This document shows positions 12,893 to 25,950 of a DNA stretch of 64,000 nucleotides, piece by piece; position 1 is the first letter of the stretch, and each line of letters begins with the position of its first letter. The stretch is from Marisa cornuarietis (Eukaryota; Mollusca; Gastropoda; Architaenioglossa; Ampullariidae), in assembly GCA_004794655.1 (NCBI GenBank), contig SMMW01000521.1, forward strand, positions 459,501-523,500, given 5' to 3'. The translations under genes and the position numbers were made by a program. A model generated the notes under the pieces. That model did no database searches. It was given only the letters and a program-made list of their open reading frames with translations, and was not told the origin of the DNA.

Positions 12893-13103
12893 TACTCCCT
12901 TTCTCTGTCTTCTCTCTTTCTCTCACTAGCTGGGAGAGGTTACGATGTTTATAGTTATCATTAACAACATTCCTCAAAATGTTAATGTGAGCATTACTCA
13001 CTTTCTCTGTCTTCTCTCTCTCTCTCTCTCTCACTAGCTGGGAGAGGTTATGATGTTTATAGTTATCATTAACAACATTCCTCAACATGTTAATGTGAAC
13101 ATA
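12893..13103. repeat. Tandem duplication, two units of about 108 bp
   Basis: CTAGCTGGGAGAGGTTA and the following TATAGTTATCATTAACAACA occur twice, 108 bases apart, with only a few differences and a variable TCTC tract at each unit start. Confidence 0.85.
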
Positions 13104-15264
13104 CAACTGCTATATATCACAAATAGTTTAGTACCCCCTCCAACCTTTTCTTAATGTCGAAAACAGAGACAATAAACAATGTTTATTTCATGCCTCTATT
13201 AATTTAATATTTAAAATGGTTACTGCCTTAATCAGGAGCATTTTGCTAATTGTGTATATACAGCACTTGATATCAGAAGAAAGTCTTCAGAAACACTAAT
13301 GCGACAACATGTTTTCTTCCTTCATCTGCTTTTTTCATGACTGCTAGAAACTGCTGATGTGATAGTTAGCCAGCTGATTAGTATTGGAGTTCATTTCTGG
13401 TTTTACCCTTCCTGGAAGGAAACATGTCTTATCTTTTATACTGGGATTTGTTCTCGGTTCCATACTTTTGAACCCGTCTCTTTTTTTCTCAATTCATCTC
13501 TTTTCTTCTTCTTTGTCATAGGCACATACAAATCATTCTGAGCGGTCTTTACTTAGGTAATTTATTCACTATAGAAAAAAGCATTCAATGAAAGTATAAT
13601 TATATAAGTATGCATGTACTGGATATATATCTAGATCTGCAAAAAATATATGTACTAAACACAATTAGTTTATAATTTATATTACTATTCACACTAAAAT
13701 ATAAATGTGTAGGGGGCATAACAAAAATTTAATAAAGTAATATGTAAGAAATAAAACTGATATAACAGTATATCCAAAAGCAGCATCGAATGTTCTTATC
13801 AATTTCTGTACTGTATATCTAGATAGATATGTGTGTGCAAAAGCAAAAATTAAATAAAATAGAATGTGAACAATAATATGTACAAGCAGTATTTTAGTGC
13901 TGCTAACTTATGTTTTAAGAAGAAATAAACATTAAAACATGAAGACAGTGTACTGCTCTACTTTGTTTAAATGATTAAATGTACATTAGATTTAGAAGTT
14001 AATAAAGTAACAGTTCAAATCTTAAAATAGGAAACCCTCCAGAAGAGAGGAAAGGAATGAGGTATGAGCCCTTGGAAATATTCACGAAGCATGTCATCTT
14101 TAAGACCAGCCTTGAAAGCTTCGAAGGAAGCAACTAAACATGTTTTTTCTTCAATGCTTGGGATGCCCGTTCTGTTGTCTGGAAGGCATGCATAACAAAA
14201 AAAAACACAATTAGCAAGAAAGTAATGACATGACTTAGACTTGCATCATCGTGTAAAGGACCGTAGTAGACGAGGGTATCTGATTGTAATAGAGATGATA
14301 TCGCTACTCTATGTCACCAGATTCTCATGACCTGGTCTCAGGAAGTGGCGTAACACTCATATTTCGGTGACCTTTTTAATTTACTAGGTGAGTGAGAAAA
14401 GTAGGCTTTTATTTCCGATCCACCTATCAGTAATACGTAATCCACTCACCCGTCTGTCAAAGGTCAATAGGATTTCAGACGAGACTCCGAAAGCAGAACG
14501 AGCTTAACATTTTCCCCGCAAGAAAAAAACAGACCTATTCCTTGAAAGCTCGGTGCTCACATACTCACCACTATACCCTATCAAGTGTTGTCCTCAGTCA
14601 CGTGATCAGTCTCCACACGTCAACATTTGCTGGAGTTTGTTTGCCGAAGAACTACTTCAAAACTTTCCCAAAGACAACAAATATTTTTCCAATAAAATAT
14701 TAATGATTTTTTTTCCTTAACAATATAGGAGAGACGTACTCTGGGGTCTCGGAGTCAAGAAGGACAAAGCTAGTTCGCAGTTGACGATATTGAGTCCACC
14801 CACCACCCGGTGGCGAAGTTGAAAGTTTAATTAAATACACCTCCGTCCGTGCAGTATCTGTTCTTGATGATTATATTGCATGTATACACATATTAATACA
14901 TATATAAGTTCAAATAAAATAAATACAAAAAATAGAATGTGAGCTATAATATGTACACCCAAAATACAAACACAGCAACATTTCAAGTTTTCAGAAAATC
15001 AGTATTTTAAGCATCAATGGAAAATGTATAATTTTTCTCTTCTTTTGTCGTTTTGTCTTCTTTTTCTTTAAAATAACCTTTAGACAATATGGAAAAGGGA
15101 AAAAATATGTACATATTTAGTGCTCTTAGCCAGAAACGCCTACAAACCGACTCTAATAAATGAAAGAATGCCTTCGCGCTTTTTGGATTAAACAAATTCT
15201 GTTACAAATCGACCAAGAATTACTTCTTCAAAGCTTCTCTCACACCTGTGGACACGAGGTCTTA
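13104..15264. other. AT-rich 3' flank of GPCR-3
   Basis: No gene seen. 13560-14000 is homologous to the flank below GPCR-2. The stretch from 14000 to 15150 shows no recognised coding or structured element. Confidence 0.5.
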
Positions 15265-17211
15265 CTACTCTCGATTGCACACTTTGGTGAAAAACCGACG
15301 GCACTGCAGACGAAACTTTGGGTTACAAAAGCTGTAGACGAAAGGGTTGATGACGCTGTTGAAAGAAGGAAAAAAGAGGGCGAGAAAATACAGGTTCATC
15401 TGCCACGTCCTGCTTTGAATTTCCACATCCTGCACCTTCGCTATCCTGTAAACAAAACAGGTAGCTGTGTTATACAAAGATATTTCGCGAATCAAACTGC
15501 AGATGCAAAACGAGTGTATAGAATGTTTAGTAGATTTTTTTGTCCCTTCCATTCACTTTAAAGGCCTAGTGAAATGAAAAATGTTTATAATTATTGAGAT
15601 GACCTCAGTGCAAGATGTTATTTTCCAATATTTGGATGATCACTCCCGTTTTCTTACCGTTAAACCTCATCCTGCACTAAAGGAGGTCAAAACACAGACA
15701 TAGGATTGTCAGAAATCGCTCTTTGTTTAAATAATGTTAACACTCACTCACCCACATACACATATATGAATACAAACACAAAATACTCACGTCACAGCAA
15801 TGTAAGGTACAAAGCATATTAGGGTAGCGATGGTCAGGACTAACATCATGAATGTCGTTTTTGACAATAGCGTCCTCTTCTGATGACTGGGTTCTGCCCG
15901 TTCTGCTGTAGAAGCCGATAACATTGTGTTCACCTCTTCATCTTCTTCTATGTCAGTAGACGAAACGAAAGACTTTTTCCCACATGGGCTGCTGGAAGTT
16001 TCCTTTGCTGTTGAAGGCTGAAGAAAAGGCTCTGACAGGTTTTCACACCTTACCGACTTCAACTTGTCTAAAGATTTTTGTGAAAGCTGAAGTCTTGTCA
16101 TATAGACAGCCTCATCATCTTCCACACGAGGTGAGCATCCGGAAACCTCGTTCTGGCAACTTAATCTTTGTAAGACATATCCGTCATCTTTGTCTACTTT
16201 CATGGACCCGTTTTTACAGGAAATGGGCAAATTATGTCTGCTTAAGAAGTTTCCATCTCTCTGGTCCGTCGTCATAGTTTCTGTTTCAACACTCAAATGT
16301 GTGTCCTGCCTACTTAGTTCTTCGTTACTCTTTTCGCATTTTATTGGTCTTGTGAATATTTTCTCGGACATGTTCACATCTGTCTGCGATTCGTCTTGAC
16401 CAGAAACAACTTCTTCTTTCAGGTGAGGTTTCATTACAGCGGAAGTAACAACAATGTTTATTTTTCTAGCAAGAATCCTCTTTTGTTGCTGGTACGTCCG
16501 GTATGAGATCTGTGCATAGCAAATGGTCACCACTGCAAATCCGAAAAGGAAGTAAGTCATCAGAACATCTCCAAATATTTCTTTCGCTATTTCAGTCATC
16601 GGTGTTTCTGAAAACCCGCATGTTGTCCCTGTTATTTCTGGGTCGTCCGTCTCCACAGGCTTTGTTCCGTACAGGTATGTGGAAGGAACCGAAACAGCTA
16701 AGGTCAGAGTAAGCAGAACAATCAACAGGTAAGTAGCTTGTCTCGCGCTCAGTTGTCGTTTGTAAACCTGGCAGATGCGACGGCGGCGATCAAGGGCGAC
16801 ACATACGAGGATCAAGTAGGACATAGCAATAAACAATCCCCACAGGAGTCTCGTCATTCTGCAGAAATGTTTATTTTTTGTGTACCTGTATCTCAAATGA
16901 ACAATAACCCAAGGCAATGTGAGGACGTTGGTCGAGAAATCACAGACAGTCATTCCCAGAACGAACACCCGCGTGGCGCTGGCCTTGAAGTGCTTGAGGT
17001 AGACGAGAAAGACGAGAAGATTTCCGGGGAGGCCAACAACAGGTGCAATTGTAAAGAGGCCAAATATTGGAAGTAATTTGATGAACGTTTCGTGATTAAG
17101 TTTTTCTAGGTAATCATTTATCTCCTTTTGTGTTCTGTTGAATTCTAGAAAGGTATTAAGTTCGGTTAAATTCCAGAAAACCACGGTACTCGTTGACACC
17201 CTTCCTGTCAT
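15265..17211 (-). CDS. GPCR-3: class A (rhodopsin-like) receptor, two coding exons
   Basis: Exon 1 is 17211-15791 (donor GTGAGT) and exon 2 is 15445-15265; joined they code 533 residues. This gene best shows the standard form of the cluster. It has N-glycosylation sites (NLT, NRT), the GN motif of TM1, the TM2 aspartate in VCDFSTN, DRRRRICQVYKRQLSARQ after TM3, and a conserved ECL2 GTTCGF. The third loop of about 200 residues is rich in Ser, Glu and Asp. TM6 has CFVPYIAVT, and TM7 has NPFVYSFCNPKF followed by QCRRFFTKVC. The splice gives a continuous ...IAVT-IAKVQD... reading. An acceptor precedes the ATG. The loop ends in the shared RTLLSKTT block. The ligand is unknown. Confidence 0.92.
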
Positions 17212-17747
17212 CGTTCTGAAAAGAAAAGATTTATTTTATTTCTGACAACTTGGTAAAGTCTTACGTTCTTACTATCATTAAGAGAAGACACTTTTTTTAA
17301 TAAATAGAGCAAAATGAATATGAGGAAGTAACAAAAGAGAAGGTAAAGGAACAGAGGGAAAATGTCAAGAAAGGAAAATGTCGAGAATATCACAAAATAC
17401 GAGAAAACCTCAAGGAAGAAGCTGTGCCATGTACTTATTTGTAGATATTATCTCCAAATAGTACAAGACATGGGGCAGGCATTCTATTTTGAATTTCTCC
17501 CCTCGATATCGTCAGATGTCTTCAAAGTAAATTTCCTCTGTCAATGTGTCTGGCAAGACAACTGTTTGTCTGAGGTTGCTAGGCTGGTTATATGTTTCTT
17601 TCTTCTCTTGCCTTGAATTTATAGGTAGCAATAAACTGGTTTGCCTGTTCTTAGTCTCTATTGTTTTTTTAGGCAAAGGTTGAAGTATAATGTGTTCAGT
17701 ATTAAGGAAAACAGTTTTATGCGGCACGAAAACAAATATATACATAC

Positions 17748-17960
17748 AAGCGGTTTTTTTCCTTCTTTGCTTCTAACAGGATACGAAGAGAGAATCGTAC
17801 AGTATGTTCTCTTCAGTGACTCTTGACACAGTGGCACGACTGCCCACGTTAACATCAATGTATGCAGAGGCTGCAGCACTCGTCTGCTGTAACAAAAAAG
17901 TGACTTCCTCCGACCAGAAAACGCAAGAAGGAAGTTGCCGAGGACGTACCAACAAAGTCT
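17748..17960 (-). other. Putative 5' non-coding exon of GPCR-3
   Basis: The minus-strand donor at 17747 (CTT then GTATGTATAT) and the surrounding sequence match the blocks above GPCR-2, -4, -5 and -6, including CAGTGGCACGACTG and a GCAAGAAGGAAGT patch. No open frame continues into the GPCR-3 ATG. Confidence 0.55.
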
Positions 17961-18479
17961 GATTAACATGTTCAAAGTCTTTGCCACAGATACTAGCAGC
18001 AGAGGTCAAATGTTGCAAGTTCTTCTGACAAACGACTTTTTCTAATCAAAGAACTGTTTTAATGACCTGCTGCTTGGACCCCAGCTTCCCTCCCTACAAC
18101 AGTGAAGGACAGAGTGCGACAGCTGACGTTAGTTGAAATTTGTTAAACAGTGATGCTGGTGTGAACATTTTGTGTGACTTGCTAATCCCATGGCCTCTTC
18201 TTATTATTCTTTCTGATTTTTTTTTTTCAAACTGCGCGTAGTGTTCAATTGTTTGTGTAAAGATGGCGCTTAGATGTCTAATGTTGTTAGACGTTTACTG
18301 ACCGGTGAACATTGCTGAAACTAACCAATAAGTTCTATTGTGGGAGATCTCGAGTTAGGGATTAATGATGCTAAATACTTTTTTGATACGTACGCCACAA
18401 GTTTGTAACAGATATAAAACGGTAAAATAATAAATTACTAATTTGCGTTAAATAGAAATTAGGATAAACATGAAGTGTG

Positions 18480-18760
18480 CATGTGTGTCTCATACGACAA
18501 GAAATGTTTATATACAAACCTTTTAACAAAATAAACAGTAGCATGTCCTCCTAAGTGGCTGTTCGTACAGTCCCACGATTGGCTAGATTGATATAAGCAT
18601 GTGAAAACTTCTTCAGTCTTCGTCTGGACAGAAAGACTGTAAGAGTCTATATGTTTGTGTGCAGATGGCGCTGAGATATCTAATGGATATTTATTGACTT
18701 CTCAACATTGCAGAAGCTGAAAGATAAGGTGGATCTCAAGTGATGGAAGCAGGTGGAATC
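18480..18760 (-). repeat. Second, decayed copy of the 5' gene block
   Basis: This repeats the order seen at 17730-18340: a TATATACAAAC start, CAGTCCCACGATTGG, then CAGATGGCGCTGAGAT and an ACATTGCAGAAGCTGA stretch. No receptor exon accompanies it, so it looks like the promoter or 5' exon remnant of a lost gene between GPCR-3 and GPCR-4, or a local duplication. Confidence 0.5.
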
Positions 18761-18775
18761 CTCTCTTTCACACAC

Positions 18776-18778
<3 letters not shown>

Positions 18779-18818
<40 letters not shown>
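18779..18818. repeat. (CA)n microsatellite
   Basis: About 20 CA units. Confidence 0.95.
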
Positions 18819-18819
<1 letters not shown>

Positions 18820-20020
18820 CTTATTTTTATTAACAGCCTTCATAAATTTGTTTTATTTACAATAGTAAAAGAACACATTTAAAAACAATTTATCAAAGAG
18901 ATTTTATAATTAACAAGGTATATATTATTTATCGAAGTCATTGCGCAGGAAAATTATGTCAGAGGGGATGAGTGTATAATAAAAAATTAATTTATCTGTA
19001 GTCCTTAAAGATCGTCAGCATAAAAATATGTAATTTTACATTTGCATATATTAATAAAATACTTAATGTGTACAAAAAGAGTTCAAAGGGAAAAGAAATC
19101 ATCTAAGAAACACACTTTCTGTTGTGACATAGAAGTAGAGAGACGGCATATTTGAACACTCGGGTTTAATTTTGTGCCCTCATATTATCTTTGTTATCCT
19201 TTTTCTCTTCTTTACACCGTGTCTTCTTTTCTAGCGATGTAAGGTAAACGAAACCTCACAAGATGAACTGTGACGAGATCATGCATCGCACAGACAAAGT
19301 AGAAACAATGCTTTCTTCAACTATTTTTATTTTCCGTGAATATTTTGTGATCTTTCAGGTGTACAATTCCCAAAGCTGAAAAAACTGTTTGGAGGATTAA
19401 ATATATTTTTTTTCTACGGTTGGCAGCTTGATGTAATGATATATATATATATACACACAAATAAATTAATATATATGAATGTTTGATGTTCATGACTTTT
19501 CTCGGTTTTTGTTATGAAAACACTGTCTGGTTATTACTTACCTAGGAATAATACAATAATTTAATTAAAAAATGATTATGACATCAGAAAGAAAAACGAA
19601 AGGATCAATAAACATTTTACAAAAAAATGGAGATTGATGAAATCCAGTCAAACGTATGCTTTCTGTGTACACATCTTCACTTATCTGATAGATCTGCATA
19701 ACAAAAAAAGGGAAAAAAATTAATTCACTCGTGCTTAGAAAATACACACCATTGACTGAAGTTTTTACAAAATATTTTAGTAGTTTGCCTAGACGTAGCA
19801 CCCTGACTAACATTTAGCAACATGCGTGACTACTGTAAAGCAGATCTTATTCAAGTGAACATCTGACTAATAAAATGATGAATTCCATCGTGATTATTTT
19901 TCACTGTGTTATGAAGTTAACATTATTGTCTCAATGTGACTGTCACTGTCAAAAGCTGACAGGTAAACTAAATGCAAACCTACAGCTGGGCAACCTCATC
20001 AATCAGTAATCCATAAATGT
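18819..20020. other. AT-rich intergenic stretch below GPCR-4
   Basis: Nothing recognisable beyond AT-rich sequence and a short TA run near 19440. Confidence 0.5.
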
Positions 20021-21910
20021 TCATTGGTTTCTAAAATTAGTTCTGTCGAAAAGTCGAAAAAATGCGTTACGCATGTCGGTTAAAAACTGACGACACTGCA
20101 GACGAAATTTTAGATTACAGAAGCTGTAGATGAAGGGGTTGAGGGCGCAGTTGATAGTGGGAAAGATGCGGACCAGAAAGTAGATGTTCATCTTCCATGG
20201 GCTCAAGTGAACGTTGACATACTGGACATTGACTAACCTGTGTGAACAAAAATATGGGACTGATGATCAGTGGTGCCAGGTTAAGATGGAATAAAAAAGT
20301 TTGTCTTTTTCTCGTTACTAAGGAAGATGATCAGGAGGTTATTATATTTTAACGTATTTCTCTATGTTCCATAGTGGATATACATATCAAAATGAGCTTC
20401 TATTTGCTATTTTAGGAAGTGGAAATTTCACAGATGCAACCACACAGCGGATATCAGAAGAAAGAAATCAGATTCAAAACATTTATGCATCTACTCACGC
20501 TACAGCGATATTAGGCAGGCAACAGACAACCATAGAGGTGGTGAGGATCAACATCATGAATGTCGTTCTAGACAAACGAGCCTTCTTCCGTTGACCTTCC
20601 TCCCCAGTCTGAAGTCGATGGGAACACGAGCTGATTTTGTTATTTTTATGGTCTCGACTTTCGTTGTTGGTGCTACACGTGGAAAACATGTCTGTGTGCG
20701 CACTGTTGAGAGTTGTTTCTGTTAAAGACCTCATGACATGTTCTGACAGATCTTCAATTCCTGGGTCCTCTGACATATCCATCAATTCTTGTTTCAGCTC
20801 CCGTGACATCACGCAGTCAGCTCCAGTGACAGATGAACATTGGGACACCTGATTGTGACCAGAGCAGGTTTTAAGATCATGTCTGTCAGCATTGACCTCA
20901 GATTTGTCTTCACAGAAAATGGACAATTTACGAAGTTCCTTTATAACCAAGCGGCTTTTCTCTTGCGTATCTCTTGACAACAAAGTCTCTGTTTTACTAC
21001 GCACATCCTCTTCCAGATGCGTCAGTTTTTTTACAACGACCTCGACTTTCATATTGCTGATGATTGTGTCTTCATATGTGTTCGTGTCGATCTGAAGTTT
21101 TTTCTCACCCAAGACAGTGCGTTTCTCAAGGCGCGTTTCCATTATGCCAGAGCGAGTAGCAACATTTACTTTACCAGCGAAAAGTCTCTTTTTCTGATGG
21201 TAAATTTGGTAGGAGATCTGTACATAGCAAGTCGTCAGTACTGCGAATCCGATAATGAAGTAAGCCATTATGACAATTCCATAAATTTGCTTTGCTTTTA
21301 TCCCCAACAATCTGTCTAAAAACCCACATGTGGTTCCTGTTATCCCGGGTCTATCTGTCTCCAGAGGTATTTCTCTGTGCAGAAAAGCCACGAAGAAAAC
21401 AGGAGCAGAAGTCAAGCTCAGAGGAATCATCAACAGACAAGTCGCTTGTCGCGCACTCAATTGTCGTTTCAGGGCCTTGCAGATGCGACGGCGACGATCA
21501 AGGGCGACAAAAACCAGGATCCAGTAAGACATGATCACCGGAAAATATGGTCCCAGTAATATTTCCGTCTTGCAGTAATGAACATCACTTGTGTAGATAT
21601 ATCTCACGCCATAAATTACCAAAGGCAGGCCCAATACGGTGGTATACAAGTCACACACAGTCATGGCCAGCACGAACACGCGCGTGGCGCTGGACTTGAA
21701 CTTCTTCAAGTAGACGAGGAAGACAAGGAGGTTACCAAAAACACCAACAGCGATCAGCAATGTTATGAGGAAAACCGTAGGAAGTAACTCAACAAACGAT
21801 TTGTAGTTACGTATTTCGAGATAATTTATTTTTTCTTCTGTCGTATTCAATTCTTCGAATGGGTTCAGTTGGGATGCATTCGAGATACTCGTAGTAATAA
21901 CAAAAGACAT
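20021..21910 (-). CDS. GPCR-4: class A (rhodopsin-like) receptor, two coding exons
   Basis: Exon 1 is 21910-20499 (donor GTGAGT) and exon 2 is 20237-20021, coding 542 residues. I chose the ATG at 21910 (MSFVITT...), just after a TTTCAG acceptor, over the longer frame reaching 21997 because the paralogs all start right after this acceptor. Marks are NAS and NTT sites in the N-terminus, DRRRRICKALKRQLSARQ, ECL2 GTTCGF, a long acidic and Ser-rich third loop, TM6 CCLPNIAVA, and TM7 NPFIYSFCNLKF with a slightly longer tail rich in Arg and Phe. It differs more from GPCR-2, -3, -5 and -6 than they do from one another. Confidence 0.9.
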
Positions 21911-22282
21911 CGCTGATGATGGTTTCTGAAATGAACAAACTAGGATTGCTTTCTTAAACCATAAGTGCGTCCATGTATAGCAAAAGATGAAAAACACTAA
22001 TGATGTGAGAGCTATACATGTAAAAAGAAATGCAATGCAACTTTATCGTGAAGTAGTCCATCATCTGATTCATCAGTTCAAACGAACACTAATAAAAGTG
22101 TTGATGTTATTACTAATCTTTTACTTCCTGCTTGATTTTTCTATTATCAGTAATAATTATGTGTTAACAATAAAAACACAATTGACAAGTTTTTAAAAGC
22201 ACCAAATAAAAGCACATACAGAATAAAAACGGAATAATAATGATAGAAACAATTATATTATGTAAAATAAGTGTGTACATAC

Positions 22283-22460
22283 AAGCTTCACGGAGCTTCA
22301 ACTGTACAGTGTGTGTGTTCTCATCACCGTCTCCTGCCACAATGTCATGACTAGTCACTTTGACTCAAATGTCTGCAGTGGTCGTCTTCTGCAAAAATGC
22401 TGATAGTGATCTGTCAAAAGAAACTTTCACGAAGCAAAAATCGTGAGAAGGAAGTCTTCT
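22283..22460 (-). other. Putative 5' non-coding exon of GPCR-4
   Basis: The minus-strand donor at 22282 (CTT then GTATGTACAC) sits in the same conserved setting as above GPCR-2, -3, -5 and -6, including the TCTGCAGTGGTCGTCT patch shared with GPCR-6. Confidence 0.5.
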
Positions 22461-23238
22461 GCGAACAACACAAAATGTCCGTGTACCATGATGAGTCATA
22501 GTAAAAGATACTGGCGAAAGTAGCAGAATGTTCGTCAGCTAAATATATTCTTTAAATATACACTTTAAAAGGTGACTCCGAACATTGTCTTGTTAAAGTA
22601 CCGTATCAATGTCCTGCTGCTTGTTTGGACAAAGATTCTTTACATAGAATGCTGTAGGAAGGTTGAGTGAAAGTTCATATTATTCAACAGTAATAAATAC
22701 ATTATATTCTATATTACTATTAATACTGCATAATATAATATGCATCATATATTACCATTATATATATATTACTACATATGTGTGTAAGAGTGGATGTGAT
22801 TAGGTACAAACAAAGCAATAATACAATGATTGTGAACAATAAAATAATGTAAAGGCATAAGTCGTTCTAATGTCTGTTGCGTGTGTATATCTACATACAC
22901 CCATATATATTAACACGTATGTGTTCAAGCAAAATGCAATAAAATAAAATATAAGCAGTAATATTTACAACCAGAATACCAATTTTTTTGCAGATAAGAA
23001 GTTTCCAGAAAATTAGCAATTGAAACGTGAGTATAGTAAATACAATATTCATCTATCATCATTTTCTAAAAATTAGCTAAATGAACATTCAAAAAGCGAT
23101 GGTTCCTTTTTTTTAAAAAATCTACGTGCTCACTGCAAAGCTAAATCAGCAACGTCTGCATACCGACACTAATTGAAAGTATTGCTTTTCAGGTAAAGGT
23201 GCACTTGAAGAAAAAAATGAAAGAATTCTGTTCAAAGT
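22461..23238. other. Intergenic, AT-rich 3' flank of GPCR-5
   Basis: No gene seen. 22680-23060 resembles the 3' flanks below GPCR-2 and GPCR-3, with ATATATTACTA-type sequence and AAATAAAATA patches in the same order. Confidence 0.45.
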
Positions 23239-25363
23239 TTATCTCACAAATGTGTCTAACAACTGTCGATTGCAGACTTTGGTGAAAAACCGACGGCATT
23301 GTACACGAAACTTTGGGTTACAAAAGCTGTAGACGAAAGGGTTGATGACGCTGTTGAAAGATGGAAAAAAGCGGGCGAGAAAATACAGGTTCATCTGCCA
23401 TGTCCTGATGTGAACGCCAAAGAACTTCACCTTCGCTAGCCTGTCAACAAAAACATGTAGCTGTGTTATTTTAAGATATTTCTCGATGACACAAAGGTGA
23501 AACAATCTTTAAATCAAATCCGGCAGTTTTTTCTGCGGTTACAAAACGAGGATCTGCATTGCTAGTAGTCGTAATATGACCATTAAAGGACTATCTTGGT
23601 TTTCTAATATTTAGTACAAGACACTATTTCTCAAAATCTGGGTCAACACTGACCAGTTTTTCGAAATACACGCCTACAAACATCACTGTGCTTATAAATA
23701 GGTCATAGGCATAATGATTGTACACAGATACGTTAGTTCTGTGAAGGCCTCAACTAACAGGGGCCAGGTGTTTATTGGGAAAATCTGTGTACAAACGTGA
23801 CGTCAACATTGTTGATTTTTTCTCTCGTAATGTTTGTACACGTTTCTCTGGAGAATAGAAGGGTTCAAAAAAATTCGTGTAAGCTACTAGTCCTGTTCAA
23901 GAATTTGCTCATTTTGACACACGCCCCTGCACACAGTTTCACGCACAAAATCAAATATAGAAACATACAAACGCAAAATACTCACGTTACACCAATGTAA
24001 GGCGCACAGCAGATAAGAGTAGCGATGGTCAGGACTAACATCATGAGAGTCGTTTTTGACAAAAGCGCCCTCTTGTGTTTATGGGTCCTTTCTGGACCAG
24101 AAGCCAAGATAGTGACGTTTATTTCTCGATCGTCTTCGAGATCGTCCGTAGACGAGACAAAAGAATTTTGTCCACATGTGCTGTTGGGCGGTTCCATTGG
24201 TGTTGAAAGCTGCAAAGCAGGTGCAGGCTCTGAAAAGTTTTCAGTACTTGGTGGATTCCACATGTCAAAAGATCTTTGTGAAAGCTGAAGAGTTTCCTCT
24301 GCGTCCTTTCCACCAGCTGAGCATCCGGAAACCTCAGTCTGGCAACAGAATCTTTGTAGGTCATGTCCCTCAGCTTTGTCTTTTGTAAACCTGCTTTTGC
24401 AGGACAGACACAAACGATATTTGCGGAATATGTTTTTATCTCTCTGATCCCTCGTCGAAGTATCTATTCCAACACAAACATGATTATCCTGGTTACTTAC
24501 TTTTTCTGAATTCATTTCGGATTTTACAGTACTTACGGATATGTTCCCGGACATTTTGTTGATTTCAATCTGCGGACCTTGACTGGAAGCAATGCCTTCA
24601 TTCAGGTGAGTTTTCATTACAGGAGAAGTAACAGCAGTGTTTATTTTGCCAGCAAGCAGCTTCTTTTTCTGCTGGTAAATCCGGTACGAGATCTGTCCAT
24701 AGCAAGTTGTCAGGACTGCAAACCCGAAAAGGAAATAGACCGATAAAACCACTCCAAATACCCGTTTCCCATTTATTTATAGTGTATGAGAAAAGTCACA
24801 CGTGCTCCCAGTTATTTTGGGGTTTTCTGTCTCCAGAGGCTTTGCACCGTACAAATAGGTGAAAGGGACCATGGTAGCGAATGTCAAGGCCAGAGGAATA
24901 ATTAGCAGGTAAGTCGCTTGTCGAGCGCTCAGTTGTCGTTTGTGAACCTGACAGATGCGACGGCGACGATCAAGGGCGACAAACACGAGAAGCAGATAGG
25001 ACATGATGAGAGGGAAGGTGCCCAGGAAACACTTCATTCTGCAGAAATGTACTTTGCTTGTGTGGCTGTATCTCATGTCCTGGATCACCCAGGGCAGTGT
25101 AGAAACATTGGTCAGGAAATCACAGACGGCCATTTCCAGCACGAACACCCGGGTGGCGCTGACCTTGAACTGCTTGAGGTACACGAGGAAGACGAGAAGG
25201 TTCCCGGAGAGGCCAACGACGGTTATGATTGTAAAGAGGACTACCATGGGAAGTACTTTAATGAACGTCTCGTAGTCAAGTTTTCCTAGATAGTCGTTTA
25301 TCTCCTCCTCTGTCCTGTTGAATTCTTGAAAACCTCGGTTCTAGTGGAGTTCGTCCCTGTCAT
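23239..25363 (-). pseudogene. GPCR-5: receptor gene with two disabling changes
   Basis: The TM7 exon (23440-23239, NPFVYSFCNPKF) and the exon 1 donor at 23986 are intact. The ATG at 25363 follows the usual acceptor and opens MTGTNSTRTEVF, but a gap relative to GPCR-3 shifts the frame, which then stops within about ten codons. The receptor frame resumes at FNRTEEEINDYL. A second lesion is an in-frame TAA at 24777-24779 between ECL2 (STCDFSHTL) and TM5 (KRVFGVVL); the frame is otherwise unbroken across it. All TM segments, DRRRRIC and TM6 CCAPYIGVT are preserved, so inactivation is recent or the lesions are allelic or assembly errors. An internal Met start could bypass only the first lesion. 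Confidence 0.78.
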
Positions 25364-25950
25364 TGTTTCTGAAAGGAAAATACTGGTTATATTTCCTTAG
25401 AACTTGATTATGCCTTGTGTTCTAAATATAAAAAACAAAAGATGCTTATCTTTCGGGGAAGGAGGAGAGAACGATAAAAGAGATCAAGTAAACTCTTAAT
25501 GCGCTCACCATCGCCATATTACATCTCACTTTGGAGAAAATTTAGGCAAAGGTCCTTGTGAACTTCTTAGCATTAAGTAAAAACCTGAATAATGTGATAA
25601 ATATTAAGGAAGCTTCAAAACATCAGCTTCATATTTTTTATTTACCCCTGTGAGCTAATGAAATCTCAATAACTTTGAAGTTGTTGGATAATTAAATAAC
25701 AAAATATGATTAGAAGAATTATATAAAGCTACCAAAAAGGCCTAAGATAATACTAGATCCAGTAAGAAATGAATAGACTCCAACAGGAAATTAAAAAATA
25801 GCATAAAGATAGTCAATAATGATATCACAAGACAATAATAGAGACAAAGGGAATAATCTAATTATTGATCATTTGCGTTTGAGAAAATCAAAATTATTCT
25901 AAACAAGAAATGTACATTCATATGTGGTACGAAAAGAAATATGTACGTAC

